A DNA stretch of 64,000 nt. Source: Daucus carota subsp. sativus. Lineage: Eukaryota; Streptophyta; Magnoliopsida; Apiales; Apiaceae. Below, in pieces: positions 1 to 20,617 of the stretch. The stretch is taken from contig NC_030387.2 in the NCBI RefSeq assembly GCF_001625215.2, forward strand, positions 27,044,517-27,108,516, written 5' to 3'. The notes beneath the pieces are model-generated. The model had not been told where the DNA came from. It was given only the letters and a program-made list of their open reading frames with translations, and made no database searches. Made by a program: the position numbers and the translations under genes. Position 1 is the stretch's first letter; every line of letters begins with the position of its first letter.

Positions 1-1725
1 CTGCAGTTCCTAACAGGATGGAATAATTACTTGACACAGTTGTTGCATTATAGTCTAGTTATACATCCATAAGTAATCAACTATGTAATTATTCAATTAA
101 CAAGAATTCTTGCATCCCCGAGAATCAGGTGCCAGTGCAGTGGGTTGGTGAAAAATCCCTCTGCTTCCTAGATTATAACATATAAATATGTGTATATAAA
201 AAGACAATCAATATCTGTAGTTAGATGTATAATTCGCCTAATGGTCGCCTAGGCGAGGCTGGCGCCTAGCATAGCCTTTGACAAGTGTGCTATTTTCTGA
301 CTGGAGTTTAGTGTACAAGCTATTTCTTTCAAGATACGAAATGAGCAGCCGGAAACGGCTGTCCCTACCTAGAGAGGGGCAGCGGTACCACACTCGTCCA
401 TGCTTGTAGGTGAACTCCCCTATGCATCCCGGATAAGGTGTTAAGAACGTGCGCTTCCCTTATGCATCCAGCCGTTTCACTGAAGTGAATATTTGTTTTT
501 TATGCTTGAAGACAATGACTGGTATTAGATTGGAAAGCATATAAATTGAGATGACGGCACTGCCAATTGGGAATTAATATATTTCTTTTGGCTTAAGGTC
601 CAGATCTTACACCTCCACCCAGGAGGATATTATGCCTTGCTAAGTCTCTCAACATTGTCTCGCTTCTGTTACTTATGTGAGATATAAATTTAAAGGCCTT
701 TGTTTTCGCCGTAGTTTGAGTTATGAGTTAGATGAAGGCCACTAGTGAATTTTTTTTAGCTTTTTTTAAAAAAATCTGAACTGTTGTGTAAAATCTCCTT
801 CTCAAGTGTTTCTCTGAAGAACTTACAAGTTCTGTCTTGTATTGTTAGGCCTTGTTGTAAAATCCATGAGAGTTATTTAGCTTATTCAATGTAGTGTTAA
901 CACCTCAACAATTTCTTGTTGCATGAGAGATTATAATATGAAGTTATAACTTGACATAATGTAGTTTCAGTTTTGAAAATTATATCAGTGGTGGGCTTGT
1001 AGCACAATTTAAATTGAGCAGAATGAGCCTGAAATAACATTATAGTGAAAATATGAATCTCTTCAGACAACTGTGCGCATTTGGAATTACAAGATGCTAA
1101 AACCTGACTAGCTAATTAGAAATGTTTAGAAGATATGATTGTAAGTTTGAAATAAGAAGCTTCAACTTGCTAGAGTTTCTGTTTGCTTCTAATTGATATG
1201 TCTGGTATCTGACGATAGATTTGATTATATGTGACTAGTATAGTTTAATGGTTTTCGTACTGCTTTTCGTACTGGTGAGCTAGAGGACATTAACAATGAT
1301 TCTGATGTGACACCTGTCTTAGGGTCCATGGTGTTTACATGTAAATTTCTATTTATGAATTTATATGTATTATAGTATATTACTGTAAGTGCTATTTATT
1401 AGCAATCATACAGCTAGAATGAATGAATGAATTTGAAATTATTGTCTGCAAAAGAAGTGAACCATGGTAGTGACCTTTATTGATGGCAGTTCAGTTCAGT
1501 TTCTCCAGTAGGGACCTGCTTGATCACTGTGTCCTTTTCTGATAGATTTTTGCAAATATTTTACTTTGATTGGTGTATGATTGTAGCTGATCAGTTAAGT
1601 TTGACATATCCCGGTTGTTGTCAATATATTATTTTGAGTTGATAACAGGTTGTTTGTTCATCATAGTTGTAAGTTGTAACAGTTAATTTTTTTACTATTA
1701 ACTCAAATATGCTCTAATATCTCAG
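1..1725. other. Probable intron or upstream sequence of the eIF4G gene
   Basis: No exon could be supported here. The stretch directly precedes a splice acceptor (ctcag, ending at 1725) of the eIF4G MA3-domain exon, so most or all of it is probably intron. The exon that should encode the residues just before AKDEKEV is not recognisable, so either the intron is longer than the visible part or the upstream exon is missing. A short stretch at 240-275 (gcctaggcgaggctggcgcc) looks like a transposon-end fragment. A GC-richer patch at 340-480 matches nothing I recognise. Confidence 0.4.
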
Positions 1726-2341
1726 CGCTAAAGACGAAAAGGAAGTTGCCCTGTGTGTCAAAGATCTAAATGCTCCTAGCTTTTATCCGTCAATGATATA
1801 CCTCTGGATATCTGATTCCTTTGAGAGGAAGGACATGGAAAGGGATCTACTAGCAAAGCTTCTTATCAACCTTGCAAAACCGCAGGATGCCTTGTTAAGT
1901 CAACCTCAACTCGTGGAAGGGTATGATATTACAATTTACTTTTAACAAATGATACTGATTCAAAAGTTAAGCCCAAGTCAACAAATACTATCTGCTGTTG
2001 CTTTTGCCAGGTTTGAATCAGTTCTAGCTAGTTTGGAGGATGCTGTAACTGATGCCCCTAAAGCACCAGAATTTCTTGGTGGAATCTTTGCAAAAGTTGT
2101 ACTAGAAAATGTGCTTCCATTGGCAGAAATCGGAAGGTTGATTTATGAAGGTGGGGAGGAACAAGGACAGCTTGTAGACAGCGGACTTGCAGCTAAAGTT
2201 ATTGGAAGGGTCCTGGAGATTATTAAAATAGAAAAAGGAGATGCTGTTTTGAAACAGATTTGCACTGGTTCTAGTTTAAGTCTAGAAAACTTCCGGCCTC
2301 CAAACTCTAAAAGACCATCGAGCTTAGATCAATTTATCTAG
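1726..2341 (+). CDS. EIF4G: Eukaryotic translation initiation factor 4G, C-terminal MA3 domain (3' end of gene)
   Basis: Two exons, 1726-1920 and 2011-2341, are joined across a 90-base GT-AG intron (donor at 1921, acceptor ending at 2010). The joined reading gives AKDEKEVALCVKDLN, then WISDSFERKDMERDLLAKLL, then VEG/FESVLASLEDAV, DAPKAPEFLGGIFAKVV, EIGRLIYEGGEEQG and a C-terminus NFRPPNSKRPSSLDQFI ending in TAG. This is the MA3 domain that closes plant eIF4G. In the family, eIF4G is the scaffold of the cap-binding complex that joins eIF4E to eIF4A and recruits mRNA. Only the last two exons are in the window. The MIF4G domain and eIF4E site would lie to the left. The ATG at 1949 lies inside the intron and is not a real start. 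A truncated duplicate cannot be excluded from this window. Confidence 0.85.
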
Positions 2342-3601
2342 AGTCTACTACTGTAGCCATGTCAGTTATCAGCACAGGAGAGATTATGTCCCGCTCTATC
2401 CACCTGGTTTTGCAGATATAATGATCTCGTCCATTTTTTTAGTAGGACATGAGAACCCCCATCATCTATAATATTTTTTGAAATACATAGGCAGCCAATT
2501 TTTTTTTGTTAGACATGGTAAACTATTAGTTGGGGGGAGAACCCCCATCATCTATAATATTTTTGAAATACATAGGCAGCCAAATTTTTTTGTTAGACAT
2601 GCAAAACTTTCAGTTCCCCAATAATTATTGCTAATCTGATCTGCTAAACTTTCAGTTTCTCAACGATTGTAATATGATAATTGCAGGACAGAGGGCACTC
2701 TTTTGAGCCTCAGGTCTATAAGTCCCTTCTAGCCTCTAGGTCCATCGGAGCATTATCATTATGATGATTTAGATTTGTGATTATGGTTTAAATTTAAATC
2801 TTCCTCTACATTTCGAAATGTCAATTATGATTATAGTTTGTATTTACATCTTCTTCTGCTTTTAAAAATGTTAATTACAAGAGAGTTTATTTTTCTCTTG
2901 AGAATTTGATTATAGTTCTAAGAGTAAGTGTCAAATTTTTTTCTCAAATGACGTGACAAACATATAACTAATTTTAATTGGGTAATTGACTGTATACAAG
3001 GTCTCATTATTACTAGCGTAATTTCATTTTTATTATTATTATTATTAGCATGAGTTGAACCAATGATATTTTACATGTATTTGAATTTGAGAACATTTTC
3101 TGGGGTAACTAGCATTTTTCTAGTTCTAGTTAGTATTTTCCTGGTTCTAATTACGAAGATGTCAACACACCTGAATATATTTAAATAGATCCTCCCTGAG
3201 CGATTCATATACTTCTGAATCATATATAGTTTTATATCACGTGATTACATCTCCACGTTGCAACTTGTAAGCAGGCAACAGCCAAATAAATTCATTACAC
3301 CTCAAACATTGATTCACTTGATTAAATTGATTTAAAGCTTTGAAGAATTTCTTTAGTTTTGCACTTTATTTATGTTGATTTTATTAAATTCAAGTTAGAT
3401 TAAAAGTTTTTTTATTTATTTATATTTTTACTCTTTAAAGTGGAATCTTGAAGCTTCCATAATATAACTATCAAACAACCAAATAGGTAAAATTTAAAGG
3501 GAAAAAATATCATTCAGATATTTTGAAAAAAATATCAAATAACATTACTCATTTAAAATTCAGATATTTTATTTATTTAACTCAGTCAATTGATTAGTTT
3601 A
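2342..3601. other. 3' flank of eIF4G and intergenic sequence
   Basis: AT-rich sequence with no coding signal that I can support. It holds the 3' UTR of eIF4G and the short direct duplication listed separately. From about 2900 onward only simple low-complexity runs are visible. Confidence 0.5.
2451..2601. repeat. Direct duplication of about 66 bases
   Basis: A unit beginning gagaacccccatcatctata and ending gttagacatg occurs at 2451-2517 and again at 2537-2601. The copies are nearly identical, differing mainly in T-run length, and are separated by about 19 bases. It lies in the presumed eIF4G 3' UTR or just downstream. Confidence 0.85.
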
Positions 3602-3604
3602 TAA

Positions 3605-5207
3605 GAGCAAGTCCAATAGGTGTGCTAAATCAAGTCTTAAATCCAAAAATAAGGAATATGGGATAAAATTGCACTCCAACACTATGCTAGTGATGTGCTA
3701 AATCACTAGCACAAGCCTCCCCTTCCCTATTTTTAGAATATGCTAGCCACTTCTAAACTATTTTTATCATTAAAATATTCATTTCTCTCTCTCCTCCACA
3801 TCATTTCCCTCTCTCTTTTTCCCTCTCTCCTCCACTATTTAATATTATTATAATAATAGGGAATGGATATAGGGAGTACTATTGGAGCTCATGTGCTAAA
3901 TCTTGTGCTAAATCACTAAGACATATTATTTTAGGGAAAATAGATTTTTTTGCCACCCAACTTATTATTTGTTTAGAAACCTACCACCGAACTATAATTT
4001 TTTTCTTTTTTGTCACTAATGTTAGGTTCGGACTTTTTTTTTGTCACTAACGTTAGGTTCAGATTTGATTATTAACACTATGTTATTTTTTTGGTATTAT
4101 TAAAATATAGTGTTAGTCTGCAATATAATGGCGATCTGATATGTGTCTATATCTTAGTGTCCTAGGTAGTTTACCTTGGAGGGAGAGAGTTGGACACGCA
4201 TTTTGAGACTCCAAAAAATTTCAAAAATTATTTTATTTTATTTTTTCTGAATAAAATTTAATGTTCGTTTTTTTCCTTAAAAAAACGTTGGATTTTTTTT
4301 TGTCACTAACGTTATGTTTTGATTTGATTATTAACAATATGTTATTTTTTTAGCATTATAAAAACATAGTGGTAGTCTGCAATATTATAATGATATGATA
4401 TGTGTCTATAACATTATATACAGTCATCTTTATGTCTCTTAGCTAGTTTACCTTGAAGTATGAGAGTTTAACAGGCATTTTAAGAACCTAAAATATTTAG
4501 TTTTATAAATTATTTTAAGACTTCACAAATATATAGTATCACTTGACTTTATAGTTCTTTACCACTACTTGTCACGTATTTTAAGGTTCCCACTTTTTAT
4601 AAATATAGTTCCATAAGTTAATTTTGAGATTTCCTTTCTGAATAAAAAAATCCGTACTCTCGTTCTCTAAGATAAACTACCTAGGACACATATGGAGTAC
4701 TACATATAAAGATATAGACACAGATCACTATTATATTGCAGACTACTGAAAAATAAATTTCCGAAAAATATCGTTTAGATGGTCGGAAAATTTAAATAAA
4801 GGTCTGATTTTAATTAAATATAATAAAATTTCCCAAAATGCCCCTTCAAAAGTTAACGGTAACGGCAGAAGATAACGGAAAGGGTGCAAAGTGTCTACGG
4901 GTTAAAAGTAAGGGGCTGCATAGTGTTTATTCCAAAACTATTAGGTGCAATGTGCAACATGGTGAAATCAAAGGGTGTCAAATGCAATTAACTTTAAAAA
5001 GAATAACATAGTGTTAATAATCAAATCCGAACCTAACGTTAGTGACAAAAAAAAATCCGAACCTAACATTAATGGAAAAAAAAGAAAAAAATTATAGTTC
5101 AGTGGTAGGTTTCTAAACAAATAATAAGTTGGGTGGCAAAAAAAGCTTTTTTCCCATTATTTTATAATATTTTTAGGGAACTTCTTAGCATAGTGTTGGA
5201 CTCGCTC
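3605..5207. mobile_element. Tourist/Harbinger-like MITE interrupted by a Mutator-like element
   Basis: The left end gagcaagtccaa and the right end ttggactcgctc are inverted repeats with one mismatch. They are flanked by taa (3602-3604) and tga (5208-5210), an imperfect 3-base target duplication of the PIF/Harbinger kind. Without the inserted element at 3934-5155 and its 9-base duplication, the MITE is about 370 bases long. It repeats the phrase gtgctaaatcacta near both ends. Confidence 0.6.
3934..5155. mobile_element. Non-autonomous Mutator-like element with long terminal inverted repeats
   Basis: The element is 1222 bases long and flanked by a perfect 9-base target duplication, attatttta, at 3925-3933 and 5156-5164. 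Its termini (gggaaaa ... ttttccc) extend into inverted repeats of about 150 bases, for example ttgccacccaacttattatt at the left and its reverse complement at the right. A 9-base duplication with long inverted repeats is diagnostic of Mutator-like elements. Inside, a stretch containing gtcactaacgtta and tatgtgtctata is present twice in direct orientation (about 4040-4145 and 4300-4415) and partly inverted near 4690-4745. No transposase ORF is visible. Confidence 0.85.
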
Positions 5208-5239
5208 TGAGTGGGTTTGAAATGAGCGGGAGTTTAACT

Positions 5240-5501
5240 AGGGTGTCCAACGGGCCATCCAATAATGTTCGGTATCTCTATTTTTTAAATAGAGGAACAG
5301 TAAATCAATTTAATCTTTTTGTGCATCATCAACTGGGCTGACTTTTATGCCGGGCCTACTTTCGAACCCATAAAAGCCACAAAACGCAGCCCAAAGCCCT
5401 AATAATCTACATATACAAAATTTTGTATAATATAATCCAATCTGTCCAGCCCACTCGTAATTTAGGGTTTTGCTGCCTCATCTTCATCAACCCTCATCAA
5501 G

Positions 5502-5504
<3 letters not shown>
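5240..5504 (+). promoter_or_regulatory. Ribosomal protein gene promoter with site II and telo-box motifs
   Basis: The sequence directly upstream of the L37a start codon holds several GGGCC/GGGCT or AGCCCA motifs (about 5250, 5335, 5353, 5388 and 5448), which match plant site II elements. A telo-box-like tttagggttt lies at 5461-5470, about 30 bases before the ATG. This pairing is typical of plant ribosomal protein and translation genes. Confidence 0.6.
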
Positions 5505-8518
<3,014 letters not shown>

Positions 8519-9854
8519 ATCTTATTGATCATTTTGGAGCACACAGATGCTAGTTCTCCATAAAATTACTGTTTCTTTTTCTTCCCTGAATTTAATATAT
8601 CATGTTAATGACAAAAAAGATTTTGTGGTACTATGCACCAATTTTGTGGTTTGGATAATGCACAACATTTGTATTTTGCTTTTGGGTATGCATATCATAT
8701 GCGGATTTATGTGAGGTAAGGTGATAAAGATATTCTTTTCTTTGGTCCTTAGTATTTGACCTCTACAATGGAAGGTGATAAAATTATTTTGTGAAGTCTG
8801 AGCTCTAAACGAAACTGATAGAGTTCATATCATTTTGCCAAGCAGATGTGAGCATCTAGCGCAGGATAGAGAGCTAAAGTATACGATTTGATAACTGCAA
8901 AAAATAATTTCCAAAAGAAGCGGTTATATGTATAAATAGCAAGTACATTGTGATTTTTTTTGATGTTTTGAACTGGTGCAGATAAGCCTTTTATTTTGAA
9001 AAAAAAAATTCAAACGAAACACTTTAATTACTACGATATTCCGGATAAAACTTGAAAAGCTGGTATAAGCTGATTCCAAACAGTCCTGTCTCTTACAACT
9101 CAAAAGGGGTAATGTTTCACGCCTTTATCAAAAGATGCCGAACCAAAGAGGTTATGGCAAATCATTTTATGGGGTCACGGAAAGACCCTACGATAATGAT
9201 GTATAATTTGTCCTGAAAAATTAAGGGGCCAGATACTAGCATAGTTTATGGCCAATCCAGTCTCTCACTGTCTGAAATATTTTGGTATCCTTTTCACAAA
9301 ATATCATATCTGAAATTAAGGTATATTAATACATTAAATGTTCCTATTACTTCGATTTTTTTTTTTTTTATATATTTTCAAATTATTTATTTTGTTACAG
9401 AAATACCTATACTGCAATTGTTGATCTTTCTGTGTGTTGCCATGACAGAGGAACAGGAATGATAGACTACTATTGTTACACCACTTCCATTAGTACTCGT
9501 CGTTCAGTTACAAGACATACTGGCTTGAAGGTTTTCCCTTAATCCAGATATTATAACATTACACCTACCTACATTATATACATATGATATAGGATGGCAT
9601 CATTACAGTTGCATCTATATGCTTCCCACATTCTCCTGAGACGAGACGGAGTGTGAGAGCCCAAACGTAAACCAAGCTTCTCGAAAAATTCAGCTATCAT
9701 CAGCGTACCAGAGAACAGGTGTGGATGGTATGACATGCAAGTTCAGCTTCTCCAGGAAAGAAACGACACAAAAGAGAAACGCTCAAAATCAAGATACTTA
9801 TGTGTTAAACGTTGTCTTATTGCTGCGATCTTGTAGAAGTAAAGTGGTTTGTGT
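8519..9854. other. Convergent intergenic region between L37a and the MORN gene
   Basis: It holds the 3' ends of two convergent genes. No further gene, RNA or well-bounded repeat is visible. It contains several T- and A-runs, for example around 9360. Confidence 0.5.
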
Positions 9855-12800
9855 TTACGCCGCCAATTGCTGAGAAATATGCCAGTCTTGTACTATCGGG
9901 ATAGGAATTTCGTCGCTGGTAGTCCGGGGATGTATTTGTTTCTGCACAGCCTTTACTGCGGCTACTCTAGCTGCATTAGCGGCCCTATTAGCTGCTGCGA
10001 CAGACCTGTTAACTCTTTCATCTACTTTTGCAACATCATACGCTTTCTCTGCAGCTCGTCGTGCTTCCTGGGAGTAAATCAGACTAAATCAGACACACCT
10101 TTACAACTAGCAATAAATGTCACTGAATCAATAAGATACAATAAATACAAAAAGAAAAAGTGGGTTTTAAAGGACGTCAAAAAGAGGCCTGTTAGTACCT
10201 GAACTGCATTCAAAACTTTAGAGTGATAAACAGCAACAGGTGATACTGGATATGTATTGTTTTGTGTGCTTGGAACATTCATAATCCCATTTTGCCAGTG
10301 TCCAGATTGGGTTTCCCCATTTCTGAAAGTGTACATTCCTAATCCTTGCCTTCTGCCCTCATGCCAGGCCCCTTCATACCTATGCCCATTTGCAAAACGA
10401 TAAACACCAAAGCCATGCATCTTGTCAGCAAAATATTCTCCAGCGTAGGTATCACCGTTCCTGTACACATAAAAACGAATTAGAAAGCAAGCTTGTGGTC
10501 TGCATTGATTATGCACTTGCACAGGTTTTCTTCATTTAAATCAATTTGAACAATTAAATCTAGCAAATTGTCAATTTCTCAATCACGTAGATGGACCTAG
10601 ATACTAAAAGAGGGCCTAGTGGAAATGCCCTTTTTACTTGACCTACTAGAGAAATAGAGTATAGGAGTCCACATAAAAGGTGTTGTCCCACATAAACACT
10701 GTAAATACCTAATCAATTATTTAACTAAACATGTTTCCTGTACTTCCTAGCACATGCAACAAGAAAGAACTAAGAGGAGAGTTCATTTGGGAAAAAGGTG
10801 AAAGAGCAGCACCCAAAAAAAAAAATTAAAAAAAAAAAATCAATGTCAGGTAGCACTTTAAAGCAGTTCGATTTGATAGAATTTGACAGTTCAATAAGAA
10901 GCATAAGTTTTTGTTTTATTTTCTTGAGACAGGTCACTATTGTCTCCTGGCACACAGTCTCATGTGCCTTGTCTGGTGAAATCAATGTTTAGTTCATCTG
11001 ACCATGCCTAATACTGTCAATTAGACTTGAGAATTATGTTGATTAGGAGTTGATTTGTGAGGAACTAACACAGACTGTCACTGGGTCCAACCAAAAACAA
11101 GAATGCATACATTCATATACTTGCCATATTTTCTCTCTAAAGATGGTTAACCATACATACAACAGTAATAGAAAAGATAACTTGGCAAAGAGATATAATA
11201 AAAATATTAACAGAAACAATAATCTATGAGGATATGAAAGAGGGTTGAGAAAATAATATATATGGGACATGTGCTTTTGAACTACAGTAGACTCTGAAGC
11301 TATTGATCAATGTTGTTGCACATGAAAATTCCTCTCCTCACCAGTTGCAAATTACAGGAGCGAGAATTGTAAAAGGAAAAAAAAAAGGCTCGGCAAGTAT
11401 TTCAAGCACATTTATTTAACAAGAGGAACAAATGTATAGATAGTCTGGCAACCTAAACTGGTCTATCAATCCGTGTCAAAAGAAACAGAAATGTAAAGGT
11501 AATTAGCCAGATCATTTGATAGAAAACCTACTCAAGTTCCTACATGTGTCCATGCCATGAAAGGAGGGTGTTGATAAACAAAAATTTCAGGTAGATTCCA
11601 AAAAACCACCTTATAAAGCCAAGGTTCCATCCTCTGTGAAAATGATCAACAGCCTACATCCTATAATTTTAAAAGAACAAGTTCATGACAACAGTAGAGC
11701 CTGTAATCTTATAGCTTAAACCAGCATATACTTATATAAATATAATTAGATCTTGAAACTGCATGTCAAAATCTAATATATATTTATAGCGCACAAGTTA
11801 TTACATCCCACCTCACATATTAACTTGCCTTAATTCAAGACATCGAGAAAGTAAGTAATAAGTAATTAGTATTACGCAATTAGTATTACGCAGGCATAAG
11901 TAATAAATCACTTTGCAAATTAGAATAGTCATCATTGTAACTTATCTTTTTGAAAATAATGATCACGCATATGCTCAGTTTAAAGACAATTATACACTTT
12001 GTTACTCATATTCGGCTAGATACGTGGATATGTGACCAACACATATACGAGTCTATGCGTAGGACGCAGCAATTTTTTCAATATATATATATAGGAAACT
12101 CTACACATTCACCAGTTTGTCAATGTTTATAGGAAACTAAGAAAGTAATAAAGCCGCAAACCTAGAGAAACCATGACATGTATGACGTCTCCAACGCATT
12201 CTCTACTAACGGGAAAAATTACCTGAAATGGTAGTGGCCAAGACCATGCTTAACGCCCCACTTAAATTCCCCTACATAGCGGCTACCATCGTCACAAGTA
12301 TGAACTCCACATCCATGACTCTGCCCGTTGGCCCATTCTCCTGCATACACATCCCCTGTATAAAACCGATAAACACCAAACCCGTTCCTTAATCCCTGCC
12401 TATATTGCCCACGATATCGACTCCCTCTTGCCCATGTTTCCACTCCATAGCCATCGTACTTCCCATCAACCCAATCACCCTCATACCGTCCACTCATGTA
12501 ATAATAATAAACACCACTTCCCGAACATTTCCCCTTATGAAACTCCCCCTCATATACATCCCCATTACTATAAGCCTGCACCCAACACCCCGAATTCACC
12601 TGTTTCTCCAAATTAGACCTCGACCCTATTGACCAAAAAACAGGCAGTGCAGATTTGGACACGTGCCTCGACCCAATCTTGATAGGAAATGACCTAGCAA
12701 GAAACAACCTAATCGAAGGCAACCTAGGCAACGCAAGATTCAACGAAAACAACAATGCAGCTGAAAACGCAAAAGCAGACAGAAAATCAAGCACAAAAGA

Positions 12801-13307
12801 GCTACTAGGATGCGAAACCAAAAAGTAAAAAAACGGCAATGACAACAACAAAATCAACCTAATATGAACCCGAATACGCCTCCATTCACCAAACCTATAA
12901 AACAACTTAAAAGCAGCCACCTTTTTACCCGAATTACTCAAGATTCTATGTGGGTACTCCGATTTCAAGCTCGAAAACTGAAAATTCCCCAAAGAACTCA
13001 ACCAAGACGCATTCTTTTTCGAAACCGGGCTGACAATAGGCCTCTTATGAGGCGTAGTCTTGGGTGAAGCCAAAAGGGTACCTGAATCATCCTGCAAACC
13101 AGCCTGCTGAGTGGCAAATTGGTAATTATGAGGGCCACTGATGACAGAAGAAGCAAGATTATCAAAGCCCAGATGAAAATTATGCGATTGCTGGGGGTGT
13201 TTCTGATGAACAGTGGAAGGGAACAAAAGGGGTGGAGTAGGGTTAAAATCGGAAGAGATGCCACTGCTTTCTTTTCCGATCTGAACTTCTGATTTCTTCT
13301 GATGCAT
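9855..13307 (-). CDS. MORN-repeat membrane protein (plant SET7/9-like family)
   Basis: Three exons on the minus strand, 12223-13307, 10199-10460 and 9855-10067, give 1560 bases and 519 residues. The start chosen is MHQKKSEVQIGKESSG. A second ATG lies four codons upstream at 13319. Order of parts: a Ser/Pro-rich N-terminus to about residue 115, a basic stretch, one or two hydrophobic segments at about 150-200 (LILLLSLPFFYFLVS and a following Ala/Leu/Phe run), then about seven MORN repeats from about residue 248 (for example GDVYEGEFHKG, GRYEGDWVDGKYDGYG, GDTYAGEYFADKMHGFG, HRYEGAWHEG), then an Ala/Arg-rich helix ending HISQQLAA. MORN repeats bind membranes or lipids and partners. Plant annotations call this family SET7/9-like, but I see no SET catalytic domain. 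Intron 1 is about 1.76 kb with no gene inside. All splice sites are GT-AG. Confidence 0.9.
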
Positions 13308-15475
13308 TACATACACCAATCTCTGTATCTATCTCCACCAATTTCTTCGCTCTTTTATTTCACCTTTTGTGTGTGTTTTTGTGTGTGTTGAATTCTGGGA
13401 AATTTTGGGGAGAGATTTGTATGAGGGCTGGGGATTGTGTGATGCTAGAAATTGAAAACGAGAGCGGAGAAATCGTAGAGCTGATGGTTTTTTTGAGGGG
13501 GTCAATTTTGTATTATAAAAATAGATGGATATTTGGGATGAGATTTTTGTGTTTTTCTTCGTCTCTTTTTCCTTTTCATGTGTTTGTATATTACATGAGA
13601 GTTTTGTGTTGTGGAATTTGGTGTTTAGGTTGATGATGAGTGATTTAGATGTTCTAATTATAGTGTTTGTCCACATGTCTTAACTGTTTATGAAATGTTT
13701 AAGCTATTTTTGTTCGGTGTTTTCTCCATGACAAATGAGTTTTTAAAATAAAATTTCGTTTTACAATTGTATTTAGAGGGTGTTTGGATTAAGGTTGAGA
13801 ATGAGAATGAGTATGAAGGGTATGAGAATAAAAGTTAATAAGAATGGGAAGGGTATGATAACCGAGGATAAAAAAAAGCATGATTTAACCATCTAAAATG
13901 ATTGGAGTTCTTATTCCATAACACCAAATAATTAATTCAAACACTTGTGATGGAATTAAGGCTCTGATTCCTGTTAACCGGGCTCATTAACCATGAATAA
14001 AAACCCCTTAAATTGATAATCCTAAATTGGTAAATCAACCGATTAGATATTAGATACGATTCTCCATTCCTCATTTTTATAACACTCGTTCTGTGGAGTC
14101 GCGGAGGTAAGGACATCTTCAGCTTGTTAATAACATAAATTTGAAAGCCACAAAAAAATTTTAAATTTAATAAACAAAAATAAATAAATATTAAATTATT
14201 ATCTTAACATTAAACCAGCTATCCAAATTTGAATGAGTAAATAAAAATGATCAAATTTAAATCAGCTTAATTACATCATTTGAAAATCAATACTAAAAAC
14301 AATCCATCTGAAATATGAATTTTTGGATCGTTTTGAATTTGTCATTGAGCTTGTGAGCAACATGTATTTTTCAAAAGAGATAACCAACATGTCATTACTT
14401 TGGCCGCAAGTAGTAGAATTGACCAGGTGAATATTCAAACATAGACGCAACTTAAATAAAATGGCTTTCATTTAGTTTACAATTTGGATTGTTAATAAAA
14501 TTTTATCCGTCAAATTTTACATTTTTCTGCTATTGTTCCATGAGTAATTATGGTATTTTTATTACTTTTAAATATCATATGTCATGACAAAAAAAAAAAT
14601 CATATGTCCATTAACAATTTTTTTCCAATATCCAGTAGTATGAGTTTGAATAAAAAATCCTCTAAAAACGAATAAGAACGAAAATCGAAAGCTTGAGTAA
14701 TATAGATCTAAGAAAATCAGTGAAACAGGAAAGAACAATCAAAAAATAAGTAATTAAACAGAAAAATTTGGAGTTTTTCATCGAAAAATCGATAAGAAAT
14801 CTGTCGGGATGAAAAGAGAAAGGCGATTGGAGAGAAGATCGAGAAAAAAGTTTAGATTGGTTCACATTCTTATTCTTTTTAATTTTGATCACGTCACGCA
14901 GCTAAGCTATACTATATCCTAAATGTGTGTATAAACAACCTCAGCAGGTGAAACAGACGGCGTAGTTGTTGAGTCCGCCCTTCTGGATCACGTAAACTAA
15001 TTACAACAAATATTCATAATTGTACTTTACATTAGAAATAATAATACTTGTTTCAATTTTTCACTCCGTAATTTGGGATTCAAATACAAATTAATATTCT
15101 TTAAATTTTTTTTTGAACAAAAATTTAATATCTATATCTGAAAAATAATATATAAAATTATATTTATTTGCAATTCAAATTACTTGTAAAAATATGTCTC
15201 GTTTTTATATTAAAAAGTAAAATATTTGTTTAGTCCAATAGACTTTTGAGCTCGCCCAGGCAAACACCGCCATTAATAACTCAGCCATTAGGGGAAGAAC
15301 CAAACACGTACGATGAATATAAAAAGACTGCCGTATATATGTCATAAATTGGGCCAGGTTGGCTAGAGAATATTACTGGGCCAATTTGAGTCAATTATTT
15401 CGTTGGGCTAGAACAGATTCCTGTGTTTAGGGTTTATACCACACCATTTTTTGTATATTTCGGTTAATTTTCATG
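13308..15475. other. Upstream region of the MORN gene and intergenic sequence
   Basis: The first few hundred bases are the 5' UTR and promoter of the minus-strand MORN gene. At about 13779-13947 a possible MITE has ends ggtgtttggattaa and aattaattcaaacact, but no clear target duplication. The rest is AT-rich with no supported gene. Confidence 0.45.
15350..15445 (+). promoter_or_regulatory. Orphan promoter-like patch with site II and telo-box motifs
   Basis: Several gggcc or gggct motifs (ttgggccagg, actgggccaa, gttgggctag) are followed by gtttagggttta at about 15425-15436. The order and spacing resemble the L37a promoter, but no plus-strand gene follows. The next gene is CK2-beta on the opposite strand, with its 3' end facing this patch. 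Confidence 0.35.
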
Positions 15476-15877
15476 TTTCAAAATGTTCATATAGCTTTTG
15501 GCACATTGCATGGTTCATTAGGTCCCTCACTTTGAATTGAGCCACATACCAAAACTAATCTCCACAAAAATCGTCATGTAAACTGATTACAGAAAATGAG
15601 AAGGAAATATAGTTCAAGCAACAGGATTCTCTTGTTGTCTTTGTTCAAAAGCAAGAGTTTCCTCTGAATAACTAGAATTAGCTTACAATTGCTCACTACG
15701 TTTATAGATATTTGGTAAAGAGATTTTGCTCATCAGAGGAGAAAACTGCTATCAACAAATATATCTTTATCTTGAAAGAACCACAATCCAGCCCCTGCCT
15801 AGTTGAGACCACTTCTACATCATACAAACAAGTCGAGAACTGTCCTCCAGTCTGAACATAATGCTTTTCATAGATTG

Positions 15878-20617
<4,740 letters not shown>

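Noticed and set aside
340..480. Possible structural RNA fragment in a GC-richer patch
   Set aside because: No tRNA cloverleaf, T-loop consensus or rRNA stretch could be recognised. Left unassigned.
1949..2010. ATG at 1949 as start of a 130-residue protein
   Set aside because: This segment is the 90-base intron between two eIF4G exons. The conserved reading VEG/FESV requires splicing at 1921 and 2010.
10079..10522. Separate small MORN gene
   Set aside because: The MORN repeats at 10199-10460 join in frame to exon 1 at 12223 and exon 3 at 10067 through GT-AG sites, so this is an internal exon.
13779..13947. MITE with ggtgtttgg-type ends upstream of the MORN gene
   Set aside because: The ends are only partly inverted and no target duplication is visible, so it is mentioned as a possibility but not called as a feature.
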